This document shows, one piece after another, positions 1 to 6,762 of a stretch of DNA of 22,886 bases. The stretch's first letter is position 1, and each line of letters opens with the position of its first letter. Source of the stretch: Megamonas sp. UBA1799 (GTDB lineage: Bacteria; Bacillota; Negativicutes; Selenomonadales; Selenomonadaceae); assembly GCA_002319815.1 (NCBI GenBank), contig DCFR01000054.1, positions 4,034 to 26,919 of the forward strand, in the 5' to 3' direction. A program made the position numbers and the translations under genes. Under the pieces are notes generated by a model. It had not been told where the DNA came from. It worked only from the letters and a program-made list of their open reading frames with translations, and made no database searches.

Positions 1-1516
1 CGATGCAGCCGCCGGGGCAGGCCATAATTTCAATAAAATCATAGTCGCAAGTGCCATTCTTGATTTGTTCCATGATGATGCGGGCATTTTTCAAAGTATG
101 CGCAATGGCTACTTTTACTTTCTTTACACCCAGATCATAGGTTGCTTCTTTGATGCCGTCAAAGCCGCGGACTTCCGTAAATTCCAGCGGCTGAGGTTCC
201 TGACCGGTGACTTTTTCATACACTGTGCGCAGCGCAGCTTCCATGACGCCGCCCGTGGCGCCAAAAATGGCTCCCGCGCCGGAACCCGTGCCGAGAGGGG
301 TATCAAAGTCGCTGGCAGCAAGATTCTCAAACGTAATTCCCACGTATTTGATGAGTTTAATAAGTTCCCGAGTCGTGAGAACAATATCAACGTCCGGCTG
401 ACCGCCGCGACCCATTTCCGGGCGAGCTGCTTCAAATTTTTTCGCGGTGCAGGGCATGACGGCGACGGTTACAATGTCGTTCGCCGAGATTCCGGCTTGT
501 TCCGCATAGTAGGTTTTGGCAATGGCGCCAAACATGCTCATGGGAGACTTGGCTGTGGAAAGATGCGGCAGCAGTTCGCTATAATGCTTCTCAATGAAAT
601 TGACCCAGCCGGGGCTGCAGGAAGTGATCATGGGAAGGGTACCATTATTAGTCAAACGGTCAATTAATTCATAGCCCTCTTCCATAATGGTGAGGTCGGC
701 GCCAAAGTTCGTATCAAATATGCGATTAAAGCCAATCAGCCGCAATGCTGTAACCATCTGCCCGGTAACGACGGCTCCGCTTGGCAGTCCAAAAGCATCG
801 CCGAGCGCCACGCGAACCGAAGGCGCAATTTGGACAATGACATGTTTGACCGGGTTCTGCAGCGCATCGAGAACTTTCTGGGTATCATCTTTTTCGACAA
901 TAGCGCCGGTCGGACAGACCAAACTGCATTGGCCGCAAAGAATACAATCCGTTTTTTCCAAAGAAAGGTTGTAAGGCGTTGTGACCATCAGATGATCACT
1001 GCGGCCAGCAAAGCTCAGCGCCTCAATGCCCTGGACATCTTTGCAGGCGCGAATACAGCGTCCGCATTTGATGCATTTTGATGGGTCGCGCACCAGACTC
1101 GGATTGGTGTTGTTGGCTTTCGGATATTTGCAAACATCAGGCAGTTGTGGAGTGAGAATATTAAAACGAGTGCAAAGCCGCTGCAAATCACAGTTCTGGT
1201 TGCGCGGGCAAGTCAGGCAGTTCTTATTGTGATCGGCCATAATAAGCTGCAAAATACCAATCTGCGTATCGCGGACTAATTGCGTCTCAGTAAAGACTTC
1301 CATGCCTTCCCAGATTTCAGTGGAACAGGCAGCCAAAAGTTTTTTCTTGCCGGTAACCTGAACCGAACAAAGCCGGCAGCGGGCTTTTACCTTCTGATCC
1401 GGATGGTAACAAAGGTGAGGAATATCAATGTGAATCTGCTTGGCGGCTTCAATGATTTTGGTTCCCTTGGGAGCCTGTACCGGTATATTATTGATTTTCA
1501 GGTTTATCATTTCCAT
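1..1516 (-). CDS. hydA: [FeFe] hydrogenase catalytic subunit HydA (partial, C-terminus off the left edge)
   Basis: Catalytic subunit of a cytoplasmic trimeric NAD(P)-linked hydrogenase; 505 codons are visible. The order is an N-terminal [2Fe-2S] plant-ferredoxin domain (Cys36, 47, 50, 64), a His-Cys3 [4Fe-4S] segment (His96, Cys100, 103, 109), two [4Fe-4S] motifs (CIKCGRCIRAC from 148 and CILCGQCSLVCP from 191), then the H-cluster domain. The H-cluster motifs are L1 TSCSPGW (298-304), L2 MPCTAKKFE (354-362) and the start of L3 MACPGGC (498-504), which is cut by the window edge. Roughly 60-80 residues should be missing. The ATG at 1516 abuts the TAA of hydB with no gap. GGAGGT nine bases upstream favours it over the in-frame ATG at 1510. 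The neighbouring hydB and hydC genes point to the NAD(P)-linked (group A3-like) enzyme rather than a monomeric ferredoxin hydrogenase. The L1 motif has Ser where the textbook TSCCP has its second Cys. Confidence 0.96.
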   Translation of the reverse strand, partial: MEMINLKINNIPVQAPKGTKIIEAAKQIHIDIPHLCYHPDQKVKARCRLCSVQVTGKKKLLAACSTEIWEGMEVFTETQLVRDTQIGILQLIMADHNKNCLTCPRNQNCDLQRLCTRFNILTPQLPDVCKYPKANNTNPSLVRDPSKCIKCGRCIRACKDVQGIEALSFAGRSDHLMVTTPYNLSLEKTDCILCGQCSLVCPTGAIVEKDDTQKVLDALQNPVKHVIVQIAPSVRVALGDAFGLPSGAVVTGQMVTALRLIGFNRIFDTNFGADLTIMEEGYELIDRLTNNGTLPMITSCSPGWVNFIEKHYSELLPHLSTAKSPMSMFGAIAKTYYAEQAGISANDIVTVAVMPCTAKKFEAARPEMGRGGQPDVDIVLTTRELIKLIKYVGITFENLAASDFDTPLGTGSGAGAIFGATGGVMEAALRTVYEKVTGQEPQPLEFTEVRGFDGIKEATYDLGVKKVKVAIAHTLKNARIIMEQIKNGTCDYDFIEIMACPGGCI

Positions 1517-2767
1517 TTATACAGTACCTCCGACAGCAAATGTTTCCGGAAAAATCCGCATGGCGGATTGGAGTGCGCTTTGCGCGGTTTCACCCAGACC
1601 GCACAGCGACGATATAGACATGATATTAGCAATCTTTTTCATAGCGGCAATATCAGCGCCGGTCGCTTCACCGCGGGCCAGTTTATCGAGAAAAAGACGG
1701 ATGTGCAGATTTCCTTCACGGCACGGCGTGCATTGGCCGCAGCTTTCGTGACAAAAAAAAGCTTGGGTTGTGCGTAAAAAATCGAGCACGCTGGTACGAT
1801 CATCAAGCACGAGGATGGCTCCTGAGCCAACGCTGACACCGGCAGCTTTGAGCTCATCATAGCCGTAAGGTGTGTCCAGAATGCGGGCGTCGCTGATTTT
1901 GCCGGAAGCGCCGCCAAACTGGATCAGACGCAGGGATCTTCCCGGTGGTAATCCGCCGGCCAAATCGTAAATAATATCGCGGACGCTGGTGCCAAAAGAA
2001 ATTTCAAATACGCCGGGACGGACTACATTGCCGCCGACGCTTACCAGCTTCGTACCAATGGATTCACCGCTGCCATAGCCGGCATATTCGCCCTGTTCAT
2101 CCAGCAGCAGATGCGGCACAATCGAAAAACTTTCCACGTTATTGACGCAGGTCGGCAGGGAAAAAAGCCCGCTGACTTTGATGAACGGCGGTTTCATACG
2201 CGGCCGGCCGGCTTTGCCTTCAATAGAGTGGATGAGGGCCGTGCCCTCGCCGCAGACATAGGCGCCGGCGCCGGAGTACAGATGGATATGAAATTCAAAA
2301 TCTGTGCCGAGAATGTTTTTGCCGAGGAAACCTTTCTGCTCTGCCTGCTGAATCGCATTTAAAAGCAAGGGGCGAAGGTGCCGGTATTCCTCGCGCATAT
2401 AGATGTAGCCGTCCTGCGCCTGCACTGTCCAGCCGCCGATCAGCATGCCTTCCAGCAGATTAAAAGGATCCTGGGCAATGAGCTCGCGATCTTTAAAGGT
2501 ACATGGTTCGCCCTCATCGGCATTACAGACGACGACTTTGTGTTCTCCTTTGACCGCGCGGGCCTGGGACCATTTCCGCCCCATATCGTAAGCGGCGCCG
2601 CCGCGTCCTTTGACTTTGACGGCGGCAATGCGGGCGGCAATATCTTCGCCCTCCATGGTAAGGGCTTTTTTCAAAGCGGAGAATCCGCCAATGTTTATAT
2701 AAGAATCAATTGAGTTTGTATCATATTGCCCGAAATTCCGGGTGATAAATGGTACTTCATGCTTCAT
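1517..2767 (-). CDS. hydB: NAD(P)H-binding flavoprotein subunit of trimeric hydrogenase (HydB/NuoF-like)
   Basis: NuoF-family FMN and pyridine-nucleotide subunit, 416 residues, which passes electrons between NAD(P)H and HydA. Visible motifs are an FMN/nucleotide glycine-rich loop GRGGAAYDMG (54-63; family norm GRGGAGFPTG), CNADEGEPCTFKD (81-93; norm GEPGT), CGEGTAL (172-178; norm CGEETAL), the N3-type [4Fe-4S] ligands SCGQCTPC (342-349) and Cys389 in SLCGLGETA, a form usual in hydrogenase HydB. It is the short form. There is no N-terminal thioredoxin-like [2Fe-2S] domain and no C-terminal 2x[4Fe-4S] ferredoxin domain, both of which occur in Thermotoga-type bifurcating HydB. The start at 2767 has GGAAG ten bases upstream. 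It lies 35 bases after hydC and abuts hydA. Complex I is unlikely because the partner is an [FeFe] hydrogenase. Confidence 0.95.
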   Translation of the reverse strand: MKHEVPFITRNFGQYDTNSIDSYINIGGFSALKKALTMEGEDIAARIAAVKVKGRGGAAYDMGRKWSQARAVKGEHKVVVCNADEGEPCTFKDRELIAQDPFNLLEGMLIGGWTVQAQDGYIYMREEYRHLRPLLLNAIQQAEQKGFLGKNILGTDFEFHIHLYSGAGAYVCGEGTALIHSIEGKAGRPRMKPPFIKVSGLFSLPTCVNNVESFSIVPHLLLDEQGEYAGYGSGESIGTKLVSVGGNVVRPGVFEISFGTSVRDIIYDLAGGLPPGRSLRLIQFGGASGKISDARILDTPYGYDELKAAGVSVGSGAILVLDDRTSVLDFLRTTQAFFCHESCGQCTPCREGNLHIRLFLDKLARGEATGADIAAMKKIANIMSISSLCGLGETAQSALQSAMRIFPETFAVGGTV

Positions 2768-2802
2768 CTGCGATGCGCTTCCTTTTCCTGACAGCTATAA
2801 CT

Positions 2803-3303
2803 TCAGATTAACTGCGCTATGAGCTGCTGTATTTTTTCTCTGGTATTCAGATGCCCATAAATCTTTCCCTTGATGCGGACGGCTGGGGCCTGATCGCAGG
2901 CACCAAAACAGGGCACGCTTTCCAGGGTGAATTTTCCGTCGTAGGTGGTCTCACCAATCTCTATGCCCAGTATTTCCTGAAAAGCCGCGGCTACCGAGGC
3001 GGCATCGTTTACATGACAGACGATAGAATTGCACAGCTGAATCGGGTATTTAGCCCGCGGCTGATCGGACAGACTGGAATAAAAGGTCAGGCAATCGTAT
3101 ATAACAGAAAGTTTTACCGGTAATTTTTCCGCGATATAAAAAGCGGCGGCTTCCGGAACATAGTTTTGCTCAATACAATCCTGTACATCGAGTAAAATGC
3201 CCAGCAGTTGGGTGGGGTCCTGCTTGTGTGACTTCAGGACCTGGTCGATTTTAGCAGTGAGTTCTTTGGTCAGCGTAACCGTTGGTGTTGGCGCGGTTTG
3301 CAT
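2803..3303 (-). CDS. hydC: [2Fe-2S] thioredoxin-like subunit of trimeric hydrogenase (HydC/NuoE-like)
   Basis: NuoE-family electron-transfer subunit, 166 residues. The N-terminal part is a helical bundle. The C-terminal thioredoxin-fold [2Fe-2S] domain carries the classic C-x4-C ... C-x3-C ligands (Cys91, Cys96, Cys132, Cys136; CNSIVC and CFGAC). The length is normal for the family. The ATG at 3303 is chosen because GGAGG sits seven bases upstream. Upstream in-frame starts, as far as 3345, would overlap the predicted -10 box and the palindrome. It is the first gene of the hyd operon, followed by hydB after 35 bases and then hydA. In such enzymes this subunit docks on the flavoprotein subunit. 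Confidence 0.94.
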   Translation of the reverse strand: MQTAPTPTVTLTKELTAKIDQVLKSHKQDPTQLLGILLDVQDCIEQNYVPEAAAFYIAEKLPVKLSVIYDCLTFYSSLSDQPRAKYPIQLCNSIVCHVNDAASVAAAFQEILGIEIGETTYDGKFTLESVPCFGACDQAPAVRIKGKIYGHLNTREKIQQLIAQLI

Positions 3304-3325
3304 AAAACAACCTCCATAAAGCATA

Positions 3326-3363
3326 TTTGTATCTATTATATACAAATTTTATACGTTTGCCTA
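3326..3363 (-). promoter_or_regulatory. hyd operon promoter with overlapping palindromic operator candidate
   Basis: Read on the minus strand, TATAAT (3335-3340) lies 17 bases from TAGGCA (3358-3363, 4 of 6 matches to the -35 consensus). The -10 box sits inside a perfect inverted repeat, TTTGTAT - 7 bases - ATACAAA (3326-3346). Transcription would start just ahead of the hydC ribosome-binding site. A repressor bound to the palindrome would cover the -10 box. The arms do not match the Rex consensus (TTGTTAA/TTAACAA) or the FNR/CRP half-sites, so the regulator is unknown. Confidence 0.5.
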
Positions 3364-3602
3364 TAGAATGTCCGTAAAATGTATCAAGTTATTAAATGAA
3401 CACAGTCCCTTGCCGAGGAAATAAATTTTATTTTTTACAAAAAATAGATTGATTTTTTTATGAAAATTACATGAAAAAAGGTAAACAATGAAAAGCAGAG
3501 AAAAATGAAGAAAGATTGCACTTCAAAGATGCTGCGCGTGCTGTTTCTTTCTAGACTTATCTTTTACGGCACTGCTTGTGAAATTTGTAACATAAAAGCA
3601 GA

Positions 3603-3632
3603 TTGTCATGCTGACATATAGGAGTATATACT
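3603..3632 (+). promoter_or_regulatory. Candidate promoter for the chemoreceptor gene
   Basis: TTGTCA (3603-3608) is followed after 16 bases by TATATA (3625-3630), or after 18 bases by TATACT (3627-3632). It lies about 55 bases before the ATG at 3686. The -35 box overlaps the inverted repeat TGTCA-TGC-TGACA (3604-3616), and a further ATGTCA lies at 3655-3660. No sigma-28 type motif was recognised. The rest of the 3364-3602 gap is AT-rich and shows no gene or clear structure. Confidence 0.4.
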
Positions 3633-3685
3633 GAATTTATGGTCGGTATATAACATGTCAAATATATTGCTAAGAGGTGTTAGTT

Positions 3686-5407
3686 ATGGGCTGGTTAAAA
3701 AACATGCATGTCACGGGAAAGTTAATTATGCTTATATCTGTACTATGCGTAGCAATTCTTACGGTGGGAGGCGTTGGCTGGTTTGCGTTAAACAAAACCA
3801 ATGATGCGTTGGCGGACATGTATAAGCGACAGTTGGAAGCGGTGCGGCTGATTAATGAAAATCAAGCGCAGGCCCGAGCGATTGAAGCTGATACTTTTTC
3901 GCTGATGTTGACCGTGAACGATCGAGAAAATGAGCAGCTCAAAAAAGATATTGATACTAGGGAAAAAGCATTCGACGAAAATTTGCAAGTTTTTAAACAA
4001 ATGAGCGCCCTGCCGGAAACAAAAGCCGCTGTGCAAAAGGTAGAAACGGCTGTAGCGAAATATAGACAGGCCAATACAAAAATTTTGGCTTTAGCATTGC
4101 AGAATAAAAATGAAGAAGCATATACTTTATATAACAAAGAAGGGCGCGTCTTGGTAGAAGATTTTTTGTCGCAGTTAACCGTTTTGTCCGATGCGGTGAC
4201 CAAGGCGGCAAAGACCACGTATGAAGAGAGCCAGGCGAATCAGAGCGCGATCAGTAAAGTCTTGTTGAGCGTTATGCTGGCGGCGCTGGTTTTGGGAATC
4301 TTTTTAGGCGTTGTATTGATTCAGCAAATTGGTTCGCGGCTAAAGGATGTAGTCAATTATGTAGAGGTCTTAGCACAAGGGGATTTTTCTAAAGTGATGG
4401 CAAAAAGCCATCTGGAAGACCGCAGTGAATTTGGCGCGGTATCGAGAGCCGTCGACACAATGGAAAACGCGCTGAAAACGCTGATTAAAAATCTCATGGA
4501 CACCTCGGAACAGATGGCGGCGTCTGCCGAGGAACTGACAGCGAATTCCGAGCAATCGGCACAGGCCGCCAATCAAGTGGCCGGTTCGGTAACGGAAGTG
4601 GCGCATAGCGCCGAAAAACAGATGCAGGCTACCGATAAAACCGGCGAGGTCGTAGAACAGATTTCCGCAGCGATTGAACAGGTATCGGCTAATTCCAGTC
4701 AGGTGTCCAGTGTAGCGGAAAAAACGGCGCAAATCGCCAATAGCGGCGAAACGGTGATTCAAAAAGCAGTGGCGCAAATGAAAACCATTGAGGAACAGAC
4801 GGACAAAACATCAAAAGTGATCAGCAAACTAGAAGAAAAATCAAATCAAATTGGGCAGATTGTCGAAGTGATTTCCGAAATTGCCAGTCAGACGAATCTT
4901 TTGGCGCTGAATGCCGCGATTGAAGCAGCTCGCGCCGGCGAAGCTGGGAGAGGCTTCTCTGTCGTGGCCGAAGAAGTGCGTAAATTGGCGGAGCAGGTAC
5001 AAAGTTCAGTCGATCAGATTAAAGCCCTGATTGATGAAGTGCAGGGAAATACCCGGGAAGCCGTGGTTCATGCGGAGGCCGGACAGAAGGAAATTATGAA
5101 CGGCGTGCAGGCCGTGGACAATGCTGGGCAGAGCTTTACTGAAATACGCGGGATGGTAAGCGATATAACAAAGCAGGTGAATGAAATTACGACGGCCATG
5201 GCAGAGATTAAAAACGGAGCTCAAAATGTGGTTATGGCTGTTAAAGCAATTGAAAAAGAAGGGAAGCAGACATCGGAACAGACACAGACAATTTCGGCGG
5301 CGACAGAAGAACAGTCAGCTTCGGTGCAGGAAATTGCTTCGGCCAGCGAGCATCTGGCACATATGGCAACAAACTTGCAGCAAGCGGTCCAAAAATTCAA
5401 GCTGTAA
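3686..5407 (+). CDS. Methyl-accepting chemotaxis protein (four-helix-bundle sensor, HAMP)
   Basis: Transmembrane chemoreceptor, 573 residues. It has TM1 at about 12-35, an extracytoplasmic helical ligand-binding region at about 36-188 that looks like the 4HB_MCP family, TM2 at about 190-213, HAMP at about 214-268, and a long cytoplasmic signalling coiled coil. The highly conserved hairpin tip is around residues 395-435 (IASQTNLLALNAAIEAARAG, then GRGFSVVAEEVRKLAEQ). It should relay an external or periplasmic signal to CheA/CheW. There is no C-terminal CheR-tethering pentapeptide; the protein ends FKL. The ATG at 3686 follows AAGAGGTG by six bases. An in-frame GTG at 3677 overlaps that ribosome-binding site and is rejected. 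The gene stands alone and is convergent with the hemerythrin gene. The ligand cannot be read from sequence. Confidence 0.96.
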   Translation: MGWLKNMHVTGKLIMLISVLCVAILTVGGVGWFALNKTNDALADMYKRQLEAVRLINENQAQARAIEADTFSLMLTVNDRENEQLKKDIDTREKAFDENLQVFKQMSALPETKAAVQKVETAVAKYRQANTKILALALQNKNEEAYTLYNKEGRVLVEDFLSQLTVLSDAVTKAAKTTYEESQANQSAISKVLLSVMLAALVLGIFLGVVLIQQIGSRLKDVVNYVEVLAQGDFSKVMAKSHLEDRSEFGAVSRAVDTMENALKTLIKNLMDTSEQMAASAEELTANSEQSAQAANQVAGSVTEVAHSAEKQMQATDKTGEVVEQISAAIEQVSANSSQVSSVAEKTAQIANSGETVIQKAVAQMKTIEEQTDKTSKVISKLEEKSNQIGQIVEVISEIASQTNLLALNAAIEAARAGEAGRGFSVVAEEVRKLAEQVQSSVDQIKALIDEVQGNTREAVVHAEAGQKEIMNGVQAVDNAGQSFTEIRGMVSDITKQVNEITTAMAEIKNGAQNVVMAVKAIEKEGKQTSEQTQTISAATEEQSASVQEIASASEHLAHMATNLQQAVQKFKL

Positions 5408-5480
5408 CACGTTGCTTAGGGAAAAAGCGAGGAGCGGATTCGTCTTGTTCAGTAAATAAGCTGGGGCGCGCTGTCAATAA

Positions 5481-5520
5481 AAAAACTGGGTGGGGAAAAT
5501 CCCCGCCCGGTTTTTTATTT
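5481..5520 (+). terminator. Bidirectional intrinsic terminator between chemoreceptor and hemerythrin genes
   Basis: The stem ACTGGGTGGGGA / TCCCCGCCCGGT closes over an AAA-type loop, with G-U pairs on the plus strand. A T-run lies on the right (5511-5516) and an A-run on the left (5479-5485). It can therefore terminate the plus-strand chemoreceptor transcript and, read on the other strand, the hemerythrin transcript, whose stop is about 130 bases away. 5521-5651 holds only a weak inverted repeat (CGGTAA ... TTACCG) and no gene. Confidence 0.85.
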
Positions 5521-5651
5521 ACTTCTTGTTATATGGTGTGTGCCAGATTGACTTCTTGAAAAAGTACCATTTCTATGAAGGGTTGCCGACCTCTAAAACA
5601 GGCAATCAGCGGTAACTATCGGCAGAAAATTTACCGTTCGCCAATTTTTTA

Positions 5652-6050
5652 TTAAAGATGTTGCTTTAGACATGCACGATATTGTTTGTCGGTATCGCAA
5701 ATGTGGGTTATCAGCCAGTCGCGAAGCGTATTTAAAAGATGTGTGGCCGGCAGCAGATTCTTTTCATAGAGCTGTCGGTATTCGACGACTTTGTTCGCGA
5801 AGTCCGTATGAATCTGTTTGTGTTTGCTGTATTCCGGGTATTGATATTGGGCCATCAGCGCTTCCTCATGGGAAAAATGCGTGGCGGCATAGTTGGTAAG
5901 CGCGTCCAGCAGCGGCCCCATGGCATCTTTTCCTTTGCCCTGCTTCATAGCGTCATGCAGCGAGTTGATCATGTCGATCAGTTTCTTGTGTTCATCGTCC
6001 AATTGCGCAATATCAACGCTGAAATTTTGGCTCCAAGTGATTAAAGGCAT
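5652..6050 (-). CDS. Bacteriohemerythrin
   Basis: Small cytoplasmic O2-binding di-iron protein of 132 residues, about the usual length for a single-domain bacteriohemerythrin. The di-iron ligand pattern is complete: DDEH early in helix A, LHDAM, the HFSHEE block, HKQIH and a final HICDTD carrying the last His and Asp. The ATG at 6050 is chosen because GGGAGGT lies seven bases upstream; the earlier in-frame start at 6068 falls before that site. In anaerobes such proteins scavenge, store or sense oxygen, so here it could protect the oxygen-sensitive hydrogenase (inference). It is transcribed toward the chemoreceptor gene and shares no operon with it. Confidence 0.94.
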   Translation of the reverse strand: MPLITWSQNFSVDIAQLDDEHKKLIDMINSLHDAMKQGKGKDAMGPLLDALTNYAATHFSHEEALMAQYQYPEYSKHKQIHTDFANKVVEYRQLYEKNLLPATHLLNTLRDWLITHICDTDKQYRACLKQHL

Positions 6051-6186
6051 AAGACAGACCTCCCTCAAGAAAAATTATTTCATATGACTGGATATTTCGC
6101 TGACAGGGTGTGAATTTCCTGCTGGCAATCAAGTGTGCCACAAAATAAATGATACATTATTTTAAGATAGAACAAGGTATTATGGC

Positions 6187-6215
6187 ATTTTATCATGCTG
6201 TTTTTCGGAAGTAAA
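6187..6215 (-). promoter_or_regulatory. Hemerythrin promoter (extended -10)
   Basis: Read on the minus strand, TTTACT (6210-6215) is followed by exactly 17 bases and TAAAAT (6187-6192), with an upstream TG giving an extended -10 element. The predicted leader before the ATG at 6050 is about 130 bases. A small hairpin, GGAC ... GTCC (6220-6234), lies just upstream of the -35. Confidence 0.5.
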
Positions 6216-6253
6216 GCGCGGACAAAAAGCGTCCTGACAAATCAAATGCTTGT

Positions 6254-6279
6254 TATAGGTGTATATGTATACACCTATA
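6254..6279. repeat. 26-bp near-perfect palindrome, operator candidate
   Basis: TATAGGTGTATA and its exact reverse complement TATACACCTATA are separated by only TG, giving 12-base arms. It sits between the divergent hemerythrin promoter (about 40 bases away) and the promoter of the small helix-turn-helix gene (about 45 bases away). It has no T-run beside it, so it is not a terminator. A dimeric regulator site is the simplest reading. Confidence 0.7.
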
Positions 6280-6322
6280 TAGGAAAAAACAACGAAAAAA
6301 GTAATCATATGTAAATATCATG

Positions 6323-6351
6323 TATACAAACTTACATAGTTGTGCTATAAT
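6323..6351 (+). promoter_or_regulatory. Promoter of the small HTH gene (extended -10)
   Basis: TGC followed by TATAAT (6346-6351) forms a consensus extended -10. TATACA (6323-6328) is 17 bases upstream and matches 4 of 6 -35 positions. An outer inverted repeat, ATGTAA (6309-6314) / TTACAT (6332-6337), brackets the -35. The leader of about 55 bases contains two short perfect hairpins, CTGT-AAAT-ACAG (6373-6384) and TCACA-CAAAT-TGTGA (6386-6400). The second lies directly before the GGGGGG ribosome-binding site. Confidence 0.6.
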
Positions 6352-6413
6352 AGACGTGTCGTCGTAGATGGACTGTAAATACAGCTCACACAAATTGTGA
6401 TGGGGGGATATTT

Positions 6414-6653
6414 ATGGCAATTAGGAACGTAGTGATGGACCGACGTGACAGTGCGGATTACCGCAATCTTTTGAAACGGGGAGGGTTCATTTCGGCTAGT
6501 TATCTATCGATCAGCGGATTTGATGCCAGCAGGCTAAAGAAACTTGCACAGCAGGGAAAGCTTGACGCCATTCGGTGTGCCATTGGCAGATCCATTCGGT
6601 GGTATTACTGTGAAAAGCAAGCTGAACTGGCTCATCTGCGCGGCGAAGTGTGA
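6414..6653 (+). CDS. Small helix-turn-helix / excisionase-like protein
   Basis: A 79-residue basic protein that I do not recognise as a named family. Residues of about 27-70 resemble the MerR/excisionase-type winged helix: a serine-containing turn (SISGFDASRLKKLAQQ), a GKLDAIR segment like the GRLPAVR wing of excisionase domains, then a GRSIRWYY segment like the GGRWRIP part, and a final helix. The start is supported by GGGGGG six bases upstream, by a strong extended -10 promoter, and by an intrinsic terminator directly after the gene, so it is a monocistronic unit. It is a candidate DNA-binding regulator, possibly of the 26-bp palindrome upstream (inference). No integrase or phage genes are nearby, so a true excisionase is unlikely. 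Confidence 0.65.
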   Translation: MAIRNVVMDRRDSADYRNLLKRGGFISASYLSISGFDASRLKKLAQQGKLDAIRCAIGRSIRWYYCEKQAELAHLRGEV

Positions 6654-6677
6654 TTGTTATATTATGTTGTGTGTTTC

Positions 6678-6709
6678 GGGAATCGGTGTTGCCGGTTCTC
6701 TTTTTTTTG
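6678..6709 (+). terminator. Intrinsic terminator after the small HTH gene
   Basis: The stem GAATCGG (6680-6686) / CCGGTTC (6692-6698), with one G-U pair, is followed by CTC and eight T residues (6701-6708). Confidence 0.8.
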
Positions 6710-6734
6710 TTTTTCAGGCAGATGTGTTACAATA
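6706..6734 (+). promoter_or_regulatory. Weak candidate promoter for the 6763-11069 gene set
   Basis: TGT followed by TACAAT (6729-6734) gives an extended -10-like element, with TTTGTT (6706-6711) 17 bases upstream. It lies between the preceding terminator and the start of the metallophosphoesterase gene, where a promoter is expected. The -35 match is poor. Confidence 0.35.
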
Positions 6735-6762
6735 AATTTATCTTGTTGATGGGGGAATTGGA

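Noticed and set aside
2111..2713. Plus-strand open frames of 83 and 111 codons inside hydB
   Set aside because: They are antisense shadows of a conserved gene, without ribosome-binding sites or recognisable domains.
1..3303. Fragment of respiratory complex I (nuoE, nuoF, nuoG)
   Set aside because: The third protein carries H-cluster motifs L1, L2 and L3, and HydB has the hydrogenase-type SLCGLGETA motif, so this is a soluble [FeFe] hydrogenase.
6414..6653. Prophage or integrative-element excisionase
   Set aside because: No integrase, attachment-site repeat or phage gene is present anywhere in the window.
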